57,141 nucleotides of DNA, from assembly GCA_017619815.1 (NCBI GenBank), contig JAFZRR010000043.1, forward strand, positions 1-57,141. The letters are read 5' to 3'. Position numbers and translations under genes: made by a program. The notes beneath the pieces were generated by a model, which was given only the letters and a program-made list of their open reading frames with translations, was not told the origin of the DNA and ran no database searches. Below, piece after piece: positions 1 through 7,679 of this stretch (within the stretch, counting starts at the first letter, position 1; each line of letters begins with the position of its first letter). The DNA comes from Bacilli bacterium. GTDB taxonomy: Bacteria > Bacillota_I > Bacilli_A > RFN20 > CAG-826.

Positions 1-1
1 G

Positions 2-727
2 AACAAAGGATACATGACTGAAGTCTTTTCAGCTTTCAAAGATTATTTATTCACACTTGGATTTAAGAAAATAACTATCCGCGCAGAAGTCGCAAATATT
101 GGAAGTAACAAAGTTATTCAAAAGAATGGATTTCAATTTGTTGGTGTGCAACATAAAGAAAAGAATGGTAAGTCATGTGACATTAATTGTTATGAATTAA
201 GTCGAATTCTTGAAACAAATAGATTAGTTCTTAGACCAATGGCGGATGCTGATTATAAAGCTTTACAAGCGGTTATTTCTGACCCTGAAACGATGAAATA
301 TTACGCTCAACCATATGATGAAGCGGGTGTCCAGAAGTGGATTGATTGGTGTAAAGCTAGCCAAGCTAAAAGAGGATTCTCTCTTTGGTCAGTTATCTTA
401 AAAGAAACAGGACAAATGATTGGTGACTGTGGTGTTTCCATGCAAACAATTGATGATGAAATGAAACCAGAAATTGGTTATCACTTGAATAAGAAATACC
501 ATCGTCAAGGTATTGGAAAAGAAATGACACAAGCAGTCAGAAACTATTTCTTCACAAACTTTGATTACGACGCAGTTTATTCCTATATGGATGTGAATAA
601 TGAACCTTCCTATAAAACCGCTGAAGCGAATGGAATGACTTATCTACATGATTATGTCACTCATGATGGTGAAAGATGTAAGGTTTATCGCATCACCAGA
701 AGTGAATGGGAAAAGATAAAAAAATAA
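2..727 (+). CDS. Tandem GNAT acetyltransferase, 5' end cut by window
   Basis: The reading frame is open from base 2 with no start needed at base 14, so the gene begins upstream. The first ~65 visible residues look like the end of one GNAT domain (an N-K-G-Y acetyl-CoA-loop remnant, then a VIQKNGFQFVG strand and a closing strand). A second, complete GNAT domain follows, opening with ETNRLVLRPM and carrying the acetyl-CoA-binding stretch YHRQGIGKEM and the NEPSYKTAEANGM helix. GNAT proteins transfer an acetyl group from acetyl-CoA to an amine; the second domain resembles the RimJ/RimL branch that modifies protein N-termini or small molecules. Substrate unknown. The gene ends in a hairpin terminator shared with the converging permease gene. 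The two-domain reading is inference, because the first domain is only partly in view. Confidence 0.85.
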   Translation, partial: NKGYMTEVFSAFKDYLFTLGFKKITIRAEVANIGSNKVIQKNGFQFVGVQHKEKNGKSCDINCYELSRILETNRLVLRPMADADYKALQAVISDPETMKYYAQPYDEAGVQKWIDWCKASQAKRGFSLWSVILKETGQMIGDCGVSMQTIDDEMKPEIGYHLNKKYHRQGIGKEMTQAVRNYFFTNFDYDAVYSYMDVNNEPSYKTAEANGMTYLHDYVTHDGERCKVYRITRSEWEKIKK

Positions 728-750
728 CCACCGAGATGGTGGTTTTCTTT
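726..750. terminator. Bidirectional terminator between converging genes
   Basis: AACCACC (726-732), loop GAGAT, GGTGGTT (738-744), then a T-rich run. The stem starts in the stop codon of the acetyltransferase and ends just before the stop codon of the minus-strand permease. Confidence 0.8.
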
Positions 751-2039
751 TAGAAACTAATTGATAGCGTTAGTGTTAATAACGCGACAGTGATGATTGG
801 AATAGATATCACCGCGCCATATTTTATGAAATCAAGGAATGAATATTTGGTTTCATGAGAATTCACTAAGTTTGTGAACATAATACCTGCGAGTGCGCCG
901 GTAGGTGTTAAGAAAGCACCAATATTACTTCCAACGATTGAGGCATAGACCGCCATGTTGTTACTACACATATTGGAATAAAGAATGCTCATCGGAATAT
1001 TGTTAATCAAATTACTGACAAAGAAGGATGAGAATCCATAAGTCCAAATTGTATTTGTATGACTTAATAATTCCATTATTTTTTCAGAGATGCCTTGATA
1101 GTTCAAAGCCACAACCACAACAAACATTGATAAGAAGAATGGAATAAGTGGATATGGTAGTTTCTTTAAAGAACCCGTTAGATAGTTCCAATTTTTCTTT
1201 GTGACTAAACACATGATTAATGTGAAAAGAAGCAATGATGAAGCGCAAATGAGGGATATTAGCCACATTTCAACTTTGATATAACTTGAAATAATTAAAA
1301 ACACTAAACAAGTTAATAAATAACCAAGTCCCACGAACAAAGCAACCTTATTTTCGATATGAACCTCTTCCTCATTTATTTGTAGTGGAGTTCTAAGTTT
1401 TCTAAAGAAAATCAATAATAAAACGCCATATTCAATTAAGCCCGCGCATAAAGTTGGAAGGGCCATGATTTTGAAATAATCAAAGAATCCAATATTCGCA
1501 GAAGTGGCTAAATAAATATTTGTTGGATTACCAATAAGTAACATTAAAGACCATGTATTAGCCGCGGAGAATTCCGCAACTAAATAAGGAATAGGATTGA
1601 TCTTTGAATTCTTGCAGAAGAAGCAAATAAATGGAGTGAATGTGAGAATCACAATATCGTTAGATGTGAATACTGTTAAAGTCGCAGTTAAGACATAGAA
1701 GATTGTGAATAACGCAAACTGGTTGTTCTTTGCTTTCTTTGCAGCGAAGTTAGCTAAGAATTTAAATAAACCAACTTCATCAAGGAAGATGGATAAACAA
1801 GTCATTGAGAAGAATAAAATGATAATCTTGATTGGATTAATTGGAGTATTACTAGTAAGTTCTGTGAATACTTCTTTGATTGGCGCTAAGCTAGTAGCTA
1901 AAAGGATAATGGCACCAGTTAATGCGATTAACCAATAAGTGGATATGGAAAATCTACCAATCTTAATCTTTGGCAAGAAGAGGATTGATAGCGTGACGGC
2001 GATGAATGTGATGCTAGCGATAATAATTGTAGGAATCAT
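750..2039 (-). CDS. ArsB/NhaD-type ion permease
   Basis: A 429-residue, very hydrophobic protein with about 11-12 membrane segments, matching the ion-transporter superfamily that holds ArsB, NhaD and SLC13 permeases. The two inverted halves carry the hairpin motifs of the family: TSNDIVILTFTPF near residue 125 and NTWSLMLLIGNPTNIYLA near residue 160, with a second-half counterpart around NLINNIPMSILYSN and GSNIGAFLTPTGALAGIM. Such proteins move arsenite, sodium/protons or dicarboxylates; the ion cannot be told from the sequence. No arsR or arsA lies nearby, so arsenic resistance is not supported. The only Shine-Dalgarno-like site (AAGGAG) is 21 nt from the ATG with a small hairpin between. 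Confidence 0.85.
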   Translation of the reverse strand: MIPTIIIASITFIAVTLSILFLPKIKIGRFSISTYWLIALTGAIILLATSLAPIKEVFTELTSNTPINPIKIIILFFSMTCLSIFLDEVGLFKFLANFAAKKAKNNQFALFTIFYVLTATLTVFTSNDIVILTFTPFICFFCKNSKINPIPYLVAEFSAANTWSLMLLIGNPTNIYLATSANIGFFDYFKIMALPTLCAGLIEYGVLLLIFFRKLRTPLQINEEEVHIENKVALFVGLGYLLTCLVFLIISSYIKVEMWLISLICASSLLLFTLIMCLVTKKNWNYLTGSLKKLPYPLIPFFLSMFVVVVALNYQGISEKIMELLSHTNTIWTYGFSSFFVSNLINNIPMSILYSNMCSNNMAVYASIVGSNIGAFLTPTGALAGIMFTNLVNSHETKYSFLDFIKYGAVISIPIITVALLTLTLSISF

Positions 2040-2066
2040 AAGAGCACGAGTGCTATTATGCTCCTT
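2040..2066 (-). promoter_or_regulatory. Distant RBS with hairpin spacer for the permease
   Basis: On the minus strand AAGGAG (2066-2061) lies 21 nt before the ATG at 2039, too far for normal use. The gap contains AGCA-CTCG-TGCT (2054-2043), which can fold and shorten the effective spacing to about 9 nt. Visible in sequence; the functional reading is inference. Confidence 0.35.
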
Positions 2067-2235
2067 TTTATGAAAATGTTAATTAGTTTTTTCTTATAAA
2101 GAAGATTTCAAACTAAAATACTTTTAAGTTTTATAAGTTGAAATTTATATATAAAAACAACCATAAAAATATAAAATATTTTTCCATAAAAAGCACCAAA
2201 CAAAAACGAACAAAATTAGATTATTTTTTTATATA

Positions 2236-2287
2236 TGTTATATTGATATCACGCTTCATCTATTATAAATGATGTTTCGTTTGGAGG
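2236..2287 (+). promoter_or_regulatory. Candidate promoter and leader of the AraC gene
   Basis: An extended -10 (TG-T-TATATT, 2236-2244) without a clear -35 would start transcription near 2251. The leader then opens with an imperfect inverted repeat, ACGCTTCATC (2251-2260) and GATGTTTCGT (2271-2280), around an AT-rich centre. A GGAGG ribosome binding site is at 2283-2287. The 2040-2294 gap holds no gene that I can see. Confidence 0.35.
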
Positions 2288-2294
2288 TTTTAGT

Positions 2295-3101
2295 ATGAAG
2301 AGCTTTATCAACGCTGCGGAATATGTCGAACTCGCCATTTCCGAATGCGGAAAAGAAGAATGTGTAAAGAATAAAGCGGTTTGCTTAGGCAAAAGAGATT
2401 TTCATCTTTTCCATTATGTTTTACTTGGTAAAGGTACTTTGCTAATCAATAACAAAGAATACCGTTTATCCAAAGGCAACGTCTTCTTTATTCCCGCTCA
2501 CGCTGATGCTTTCTATTATCCAGATAAAGATGATCCATGGATTTATGAATGGGTTGGCTTTACTGGCACAAAAGTGGATGCCTATTTAGAAGAATTAAAT
2601 CTCTCTATCGATCATCCAGTTATTGTTGATAAGAATAAAACCTATAAACCATATTTCAACGCTATCGTAAAAAGATATTTGAATAATGGTTATTCTGACA
2701 TTTCTTCTTTGGGAGCCTTATATGAATTATTTGGGGAAATGATTTATGAAAAAGAAGGCGCTCAAACAATGTCAAAAACATCCGTGACAGTCCAATTAGC
2801 GAAAGATTTCATTAGAAATAACTATCGCACAGACATCACAATTGAAGACATCGCAAAGAATGCAAATGTCACACCAAACTATTTATCGGCCATCTTCCAA
2901 AAAGAAGAAAATATGACCACAAAGAGATATCTCACAAAGATCAGAATGACTCAAGCAATGAGTCTATTACAAACCGGTAAAATGAAAGTCAAAGATGTAT
3001 CTGAAGCGGTTGGCTATCCAAATCAACTTCACTTCTCAAATGAATTCAAGAAGTACTTTGGAAAATCGCCAATTTCATACCTAAATAACAAAACCGAATA
3101 G
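2295..3101 (+). CDS. AraC-family transcription regulator (cupin plus HTH)
   Basis: 268 residues. Residues ~35-95 form the cupin-like sugar-sensing domain of the RafR/MsmR type (GKGTLLINNKEYRLSKGN, FFIPAH, IYEWVGF). The C-terminal ~100 residues are two helix-turn-helix units: DITIEDIAKNANVTPNYLSAIF and MKVKDVSEAVGYPNQLHFSNEFKKYFGKSP, the classic AraC signature. Proteins of this build usually activate sugar-uptake or glycosidase genes when their sugar is bound. It stands just upstream of a ROK glucokinase and about 8-20 kb from the galactosidase genes, so control of galactoside use is a reasonable inference, though no operator was identified. RBS GGAGG lies 7 nt before the ATG. A terminator follows, so it is transcribed alone. 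Confidence 0.92.
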   Translation: MKSFINAAEYVELAISECGKEECVKNKAVCLGKRDFHLFHYVLLGKGTLLINNKEYRLSKGNVFFIPAHADAFYYPDKDDPWIYEWVGFTGTKVDAYLEELNLSIDHPVIVDKNKTYKPYFNAIVKRYLNNGYSDISSLGALYELFGEMIYEKEGAQTMSKTSVTVQLAKDFIRNNYRTDITIEDIAKNANVTPNYLSAIFQKEENMTTKRYLTKIRMTQAMSLLQTGKMKVKDVSEAVGYPNQLHFSNEFKKYFGKSPISYLNNKTE

Positions 3102-3124
3102 GGGTATCAATGTTAGGGGGAAGG

Positions 3125-3158
3125 AAGCTATTCATTATTGGATAGCTTTTTCTTTTTG
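3125..3158 (+). terminator. Rho-independent terminator after the AraC gene
   Basis: AAGCTAT (3125-3131), 10-nt loop, ATAGCTT (3142-3148), then TTTCTTTTTG. Confidence 0.8.
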
Positions 3159-3175
3159 TTTAACAAAGACAAAAC

Positions 3176-3181
3176 TATAAT
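3176..3181 (+). promoter_or_regulatory. -10 box of the glucokinase gene
   Basis: A perfect TATAAT 24 nt before the glucokinase ATG. The -35 region (TTTTTG at 3153-3158, spacer 17) is weak and merges with the T-run of the preceding terminator. Confidence 0.5.
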
Positions 3182-3205
3182 TATATTTAGCGAAGGTATA
3201 TAACT

Positions 3206-4150
3206 ATGATTTCTATCGGTATTGATATTGGTGGCACATCAATCAAAGGTGCAGGAATTACAAAAGAAGGTAAAGTATTAGAAGTCTTTTCTTTACCAGT
3301 TGATAAACAAGATAATCAAGAAACCACAATTAACAAGTTAATTGATGCAGTAAATAATTACATCAAAGAACAAGGTTTCAAGAAAGAAGAAATCTTAGGC
3401 ATCGGTTTAGGTGTTCCTGGCGTTATGGACACAAAAGCTGGTGTCATTACATATTCCAATAACTTGCAATGGTATGAATTACCAATCGTAGAAATGATGG
3501 AAAAAGGAACTGGCCTCAAAGTCAAAATCACCAATGACGCAAACGCAGCAGCATTAGGTGAAGGTAGATATGGTGCTGGTAAGAAATATAAAAACATCAT
3601 CATGGTGACATTAGGCACCGGTGTTGGCGGCGGTATCATCATTGATGGAAAACTCTTTGAAGGTAACTTAGGTAAGGGCGCTGAACTTGGACATACAGTC
3701 GTGGTTATCGATGGCGAACAATGTTCATGCGGTAGAAAAGGTTGTTTAGAAGCTTATGCCTCTGCAACAGCATTAATTAGAGATACCAAGAGAGCCATGG
3801 AGCAACATAAAGAATCCAAGTGTTGGGAAATCGCTGAAAAGTTAGGTAAGGTTGATGCTCGTGTGGCATTTGAAGCTGATAGATTAGGTGATCCAGTCGG
3901 TCATCAATTAGTGGAAAACTATGTTAAGTATTTAGGCGAAGGGTTATTGAATTATTTCAATATTTTTAGACCTGAAGCAGTCATTCTTTCCGGTGGCATC
4001 GCTAACGAAGGCGAATATCTCTTATCCAGATTGAGAAAGTATTTTGAAGAACGCAACTATGGTTTTCAAGGAACACCAAAAGTTGAATTATTAGTTTCTG
4101 AACTAGGATATGATTCCGGCAAGATTGGTGCTGGTGCATTATTCTTCTAA
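3206..4150 (+). CDS. glcK: ROK-family glucokinase
   Basis: 314 residues, normal length for bacterial ROK sugar kinases, which phosphorylate glucose with ATP at C6. N-terminal phosphate loop GIDIGGTSIKGAGI; catalytic region NDANAAALGEGRYGAG with the aspartate base; ATP-binding stretch TLGTGVGGGIIIDGKL; and the ROK zinc signature GAELGHTVV followed by CSCGRKGCLEAYAS, with one histidine and three cysteines holding zinc. No N-terminal helix-turn-helix, so it is an enzyme, not a NagC/XylR-type repressor. Preceded by a TATAAT box, with only a weak GAAGG ribosome site. moaA begins 3 nt after its stop, so the two are probably co-transcribed. It would phosphorylate glucose released by the glycosidases further along; glucose as the substrate is the family default, not proved. 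Confidence 0.93.
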   Translation: MISIGIDIGGTSIKGAGITKEGKVLEVFSLPVDKQDNQETTINKLIDAVNNYIKEQGFKKEEILGIGLGVPGVMDTKAGVITYSNNLQWYELPIVEMMEKGTGLKVKITNDANAAALGEGRYGAGKKYKNIIMVTLGTGVGGGIIIDGKLFEGNLGKGAELGHTVVVIDGEQCSCGRKGCLEAYASATALIRDTKRAMEQHKESKCWEIAEKLGKVDARVAFEADRLGDPVGHQLVENYVKYLGEGLLNYFNIFRPEAVILSGGIANEGEYLLSRLRKYFEERNYGFQGTPKVELLVSELGYDSGKIGAGALFF

Positions 4151-4153
4151 GAC

Positions 4154-5095
4154 ATGAAAGATAGTTTTAATAGAGAAGTTGATTACTTAAGAATATCAGT
4201 CACAGACTTGTGCAATTTGAGGTGTGTTTATTGCATGCCTTCTTGTGGCGTGTGCAAAAAAGAACATCAAGAAATCATCTCTGTTGAACGCATTAAGGAA
4301 GTTGTTTTAGCGGCTTCTAAATTAGGTATTACCAAAGTTCGTCTTACAGGTGGAGAACCACTTGTGAGAAAAGGAATAATTGAGATTTGCAAAGAAATTA
4401 AATCCATTTCTGCAATAAAAGAATTATGTCTAACTACGAATGGCGTGCTTTTAAAAAACATGGCGCAAACATTATTTGATGTTGGTGTAGATAGACTGAA
4501 TGTATCTTTAGATACACTTGATTTAAAAAAGTATGAACGCATCACAAGAGGTGGGAACCTTAATGATGTTCTTGGAGGTATCGAAAAAGCAAAAGCCGTT
4601 GGTTTTAAAAACATTAAGATCAACGCCGTCCTCATCGGTGGTTTTAATGATGATGAAATAACTGATTTTGTTGAATTTGCAAAGAAGGAAGAACTCACTG
4701 TTAGATTCATTGAACTTATGCCTATTGGCCAAGGAAAGTTAATGGGTAAAGAATCATTTGTATCTAACGATCTTATTTTTCAGAAGGTTCCTGATCTTAT
4801 TCAAACCAGAGATGATGGCGTGGCTAAAGAATATAGTTTCAAAGATTCAAAAGGTAAGATTGGTTTAATATCTCCATTGTCTCATAGCTTCTGTTCATCT
4901 TGTTCCCGCATCAGATTAACAAGCGATGGCAAAATAAAACCATGTTTACACTCATCTATGGAAATACCCACAAATGGTTTAGGTGGTGATGAGCTAGTGG
5001 AGACAATTAAAAAAGCAATACTATTAAAACCAGAGAAGCATCATCTGGAAATAGGTAGTGATTCTTTAAATAATATGAACGAGATTGGCGGATAA
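4154..5095 (+). CDS. moaA: GTP 3',8-cyclase MoaA (radical SAM)
   Basis: 313 residues. Catalyses the first step of molybdenum cofactor synthesis, rearranging GTP to 3',8-cyclo-7,8-dihydro-GTP. The radical-SAM cluster motif CNLRCVYC sits at residues ~17-24, followed by the SAM-binding KVRLTGGEPLVRKG. The second Fe-S cluster specific to MoaA is complete near the C-terminus: FCSSC, then 13 residues, then C in KPCL. The protein ends in the conserved Gly-Gly needed for activity. It starts 3 nt after glcK with no visible ribosome binding site, suggesting translational coupling, and its stop codon lies inside a terminator hairpin. The partner moaC is in the next transcription unit. Confidence 0.96.
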   Translation: MKDSFNREVDYLRISVTDLCNLRCVYCMPSCGVCKKEHQEIISVERIKEVVLAASKLGITKVRLTGGEPLVRKGIIEICKEIKSISAIKELCLTTNGVLLKNMAQTLFDVGVDRLNVSLDTLDLKKYERITRGGNLNDVLGGIEKAKAVGFKNIKINAVLIGGFNDDEITDFVEFAKKEELTVRFIELMPIGQGKLMGKESFVSNDLIFQKVPDLIQTRDDGVAKEYSFKDSKGKIGLISPLSHSFCSSCSRIRLTSDGKIKPCLHSSMEIPTNGLGGDELVETIKKAILLKPEKHHLEIGSDSLNNMNEIGG

Positions 5096-5112
5096 CCAAT
5101 CTTTTTTAATAT
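5082..5112 (+). terminator. Terminator overlapping the end of moaA
   Basis: AGATTGG (5082-5088), loop CGGATAA, CCAATCT (5096-5102), then TTTTT and further T-rich sequence. The moaA stop codon is in the loop, separating glcK-moaA from the following molybdenum operon. Confidence 0.8.
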
Positions 5113-5120
5113 TTTTTCGT

Positions 5121-5180
5121 ATGCGCCCGCTATTCAAGGTTAATAGCCGTGCGTGTGTGCGCACAGCGAACAAAGTTCGC
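5121..5180. other. Three tandem hairpins between moaA and the mod operon
   Basis: A locally GC-rich island with three consecutive inverted repeats: GCTATT/AATAGC (5129-5134, 5142-5147), GTGCG/CGCAC (5149-5153, 5160-5164) and GCGAAC-AAA-GTTCGC (5166-5180). TGCGC at 5122-5126 could pair instead with GCGCA at 5159-5163, giving an alternative fold. It sits upstream of the best promoter, so it may act as DNA (operator, repeat unit) or, if a promoter lies further upstream, as a leader RNA. It does not match the Moco riboswitch as I know it. Confidence 0.45.
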
Positions 5181-5192
5181 CAACTTGATAAT

Positions 5193-5220
5193 TTGACAAC
5201 ATTTTCTTGATTGTTAAAAT
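5193..5220 (+). promoter_or_regulatory. Promoter of the molybdenum operon
   Basis: Perfect -35 TTGACA (5193-5198), 16-nt spacer, -10 TAAAAT (5215-5220). Start of transcription would fall near 5227, only about 9 nt before the ATG at 5236 and inside the AAGGTG ribosome site, so the leader would be very short. Confidence 0.6.
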
Positions 5221-5235
5221 AATCAAGGTGATTTT

Positions 5236-6264
5236 ATGAAAAGAATTAATACTGTTGATGCGGTTGGCAAGATTTTATGCCACGACATTACACAAATCAT
5301 TCCAGGTGTTAATAAAGGACCTGTTTTTAAAAAAGGGCATGTTATCAGAGAAGAAGATATTCCAGTTCTTTTAAGTGTTGGAAAAGATCAAATCTTCATT
5401 TTGGAAAATGATGAAAATATGGTTCATGAAAATGATGCCGCAAATATCCTTGCTGGATTATGTGGTAAAGAGAATATTGACTGGTCCGAACCAAGCGAAG
5501 GAAAGATTGAACTTAGGGCCGCTATTGATGGTCTGTTTTTAGTTGACAATGAAAAACTACAAATTGTTAATTCTTTTGGGGAAATGATGATTGCTACTAG
5601 AGCTAGTGGTTTCCTTGTGAAAAAAGGTGATAAGTTAGCTGGCACAAGAATCATCCCTTTAGTTATTGAAAAAGAAAAGATGGATAAGGTTGTTTCTTTA
5701 GTGGGTTCAGAACCAATTATGAAAGTGGTTCCACTTAAGAAAAAGAACTATGGATTAGTGACAACTGGAAACGAAGTCTTCTATGGACGTATTAAAGATG
5801 CGTTTACACCAATACTTGAATCAAAATTAAAAGTCTTTGGGTGTGAAATGAAAGAGCACGTCATCTTGAATGATGATCATGAAAAGATAACCGCCGCTAT
5901 TAAAGAAATGCTTAGTCGTGGTCTTGATATGGTTATTTGTACAGGTGGTATGTCCGTTGATCCAGATGATAGAACGCCATTAGCTATTAAAAACAGTGGT
6001 GTTGATATCGTTACATATGGAGCACCAGTTTTACCAGGTGCTATGTTCCTAGTTTCTTATACAAAAGATAATAGGCCAGTTTTAGGCCTACCTGGGTGCG
6101 TTATGTATGCGAAAAGAACAATATTCGATTTGCTTCTTCCACGCATCTTAGCGGACGTAAAAATAAATAAAGAATACATGTCATCGTTAGGTAATGGCGG
6201 TCTCTGTTTGAATTGTGATGTATGCACATTCCCTAACTGTGGTTTTGGAAAGAGAGGTATGTAA
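5236..6264 (+). CDS. MoeA-like molybdopterin-binding protein
   Basis: 342 residues, shorter than canonical MoeA (~400). N-terminal part (DAVGKILCHDITQI, then GVNKGPVFKKGHVI) matches the MoeA entry region; residues ~185-310 form the MoCF/MogA-like molybdopterin-binding fold, with YGLVTTGNEVFYGRI, the CTGGMSVDPDDRTP loop and the PVLGLPGCVMY strand. The C-terminus ends in a compact cysteine cluster, CLNCDVCTFPNCGFGK, seen in the MoeA-like proteins of Clostridia that accompany molybdenum hydroxylases. Probable role: binding adenylated molybdopterin and helping insert molybdate, or maturing the cofactor. First gene of the operon; moaC starts 1 nt after its stop. Confidence 0.85.
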   Translation: MKRINTVDAVGKILCHDITQIIPGVNKGPVFKKGHVIREEDIPVLLSVGKDQIFILENDENMVHENDAANILAGLCGKENIDWSEPSEGKIELRAAIDGLFLVDNEKLQIVNSFGEMMIATRASGFLVKKGDKLAGTRIIPLVIEKEKMDKVVSLVGSEPIMKVVPLKKKNYGLVTTGNEVFYGRIKDAFTPILESKLKVFGCEMKEHVILNDDHEKITAAIKEMLSRGLDMVICTGGMSVDPDDRTPLAIKNSGVDIVTYGAPVLPGAMFLVSYTKDNRPVLGLPGCVMYAKRTIFDLLLPRILADVKINKEYMSSLGNGGLCLNCDVCTFPNCGFGKRGM

Positions 6265-6265
6265 A

Positions 6266-6733
6266 ATGAGTGAATTTACACACTTTGATGAAAAGGGCAA
6301 TGCCAGAATGGTGGATGTCGCAAATAAAGAAGTGACTCATAGAGTGGCTATCGCTGAAGGTGAAATCTATATGTCACCAGAATGTTTTCAAATGGTCAAA
6401 GAAGGAAAACATAAAAAAGGTGACGTTCTCACTGTTGCTACTGTCGCAGGTATTATGGCCGCAAAGAAAACCTCTGAAATAATTCCAATGACTCACAATA
6501 TCAATCTCACCAGTGTGAATGTTACATTTGAAGAAATTCAAAATGGTTATAAAACTATAGCCAAAGTTGAATGTGATGGAAAAACAGGTGTGGAAATGGA
6601 AGCCTTGCACGCAGTAAGTTCCGCGTTATTAACAATTTATGATATGTGCAAAGCGGTTGATAAGAGAATGGAAATCAACAATATTCATCTCTTAGAAAAA
6701 AGCGGTGGTAAATCAGGAGACTTTCATCGTTAA
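6266..6733 (+). CDS. moaC: Cyclic pyranopterin monophosphate synthase MoaC
   Basis: 155 residues, typical for MoaC, which converts the MoaA product into cyclic pyranopterin monophosphate. Conserved blocks are present in order: ARMVDVANKEVTHRVAIAEG, KKGDVLTVATVAGIMAAKKT, the PMTHNI loop and VECDGKTGVEMEALHAVSSA, followed by the KAVDK catalytic lysine region. The start at 6266 is chosen because AGAGAGG lies at the correct distance and the family begins there; an upstream ATG in the same frame would overlap the previous gene and add a non-homologous peptide. Lies 1 nt after the MoeA-like gene and 1 nt before the MOSC-MogA gene, so translation is likely coupled. Confidence 0.96.
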   Translation: MSEFTHFDEKGNARMVDVANKEVTHRVAIAEGEIYMSPECFQMVKEGKHKKGDVLTVATVAGIMAAKKTSEIIPMTHNINLTSVNVTFEEIQNGYKTIAKVECDGKTGVEMEALHAVSSALLTIYDMCKAVDKRMEINNIHLLEKSGGKSGDFHR

Positions 6734-6734
6734 T

Positions 6735-7679
6735 ATGGGAAAGATTGTTGCTATTTGCATCTCTGATAGAAAAGGTATTCAAAAGCACGAAATACCAGAA
6801 GCTACTTTTATGGCGAATTTTGGTATTGAAGGCGATGCACACGCTGGTACATGGCATCGTCAAATATCTTTCCTAGATGAAGAAGAGATTAATGCCTATA
6901 AAGAAAAAGGCGCCGAAATTACAAATGGTGCTTTCGGTGAAAACCTCATTATCCAAGGAATTAAAGTTAACCAATTATCAGTGGGTTCGTGGCTTAGATG
7001 TGGAGATGTGATATTCGAAATATCTCAAAAAGGAAAAGAGTGTCATGACCACTGCGCAATATATTACAAGATGGGTGAATGTATTATGCCAAGATTAGGA
7101 ACATTCGCCAAAGTAATCAAAGGCGGAAAAATCAAAAAAGGAGATGTAATTGAAGTGATTGAAAGAGAAAAACCATTTCCATACCAAGCAGCAGTTATTA
7201 CATTATCCGATGCTGGTTTCCGTGGTGAAAGAGAAGATATTTCAGGACCAACCATCGCAAAGCGATTGGTTCAAGAAGGATATGAAGTGGTGGAACAAAT
7301 CTTATTACCAGATGAGCCAAAGCTACTTCAAAAAGAATTAATTAGATTATGTGATCAAAGACAACTTGATTTAATTTTGACTACTGGTGGAACAGGATTC
7401 TCACATAGAGATCAAACACCAGAAGCTACATTAGCGATTATGGATAGAAATGCACCAGGCATTGCTGAAGCCATTAGAGCGGAGTCTTTGAAAATAACTC
7501 CACACGCGATGCTTTCTCGTGGTGTTTCTGTCATTAGAAAGAAAACTTTGATCATTAATCTTCCTGGTTCTCCAAAGGCATGCTTGGAGAGTATGGATGT
7601 ATTTATGAAAGCCATGCCACACGCAATTGGTTTATTGCGTAACGAAGTTTCAAATTGTGCGAAAGGAGATAAAAAATGA
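6735..7679 (+). CDS. MOSC domain - MogA/MoaB fusion protein
   Basis: 314 residues from the ATG at 6735; an in-frame ATG at 6705 overlaps moaC and adds ten unrelated residues. Residues ~1-150 are a MOSC domain (FGIEGDAHAG, HRQISFLDEEEI, GAFGENLIIQGI, ECHDHCAIYY with its cysteine), a sulfur-carrier fold seen in Moco sulfurases. Residues ~155-310 are a MogA/MoaB domain (AAVITLSDAGFRGEREDISGP, LILTTGGTGFSHRDQTPEAT, IINLPGSPKACLES), which adenylates molybdopterin before metal insertion. The fused order would couple two late cofactor steps. It ends with an ATGA overlap into modA. Confidence 0.9.
   Translation: MGKIVAICISDRKGIQKHEIPEATFMANFGIEGDAHAGTWHRQISFLDEEEINAYKEKGAEITNGAFGENLIIQGIKVNQLSVGSWLRCGDVIFEISQKGKECHDHCAIYYKMGECIMPRLGTFAKVIKGGKIKKGDVIEVIEREKPFPYQAAVITLSDAGFRGEREDISGPTIAKRLVQEGYEVVEQILLPDEPKLLQKELIRLCDQRQLDLILTTGGTGFSHRDQTPEATLAIMDRNAPGIAEAIRAESLKITPHAMLSRGVSVIRKKTLIINLPGSPKACLESMDVFMKAMPHAIGLLRNEVSNCAKGDKK

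Noticed and set aside
750..2039. Arsenic-resistance gene
   Set aside because: Fold is right, but no arsR, arsC or arsA is near, and substrate cannot be told.
5121..5180. Moco riboswitch or tRNA in the hairpin patch
   Set aside because: Too short, no matching conserved core, and no acceptor or T-loop sequence.
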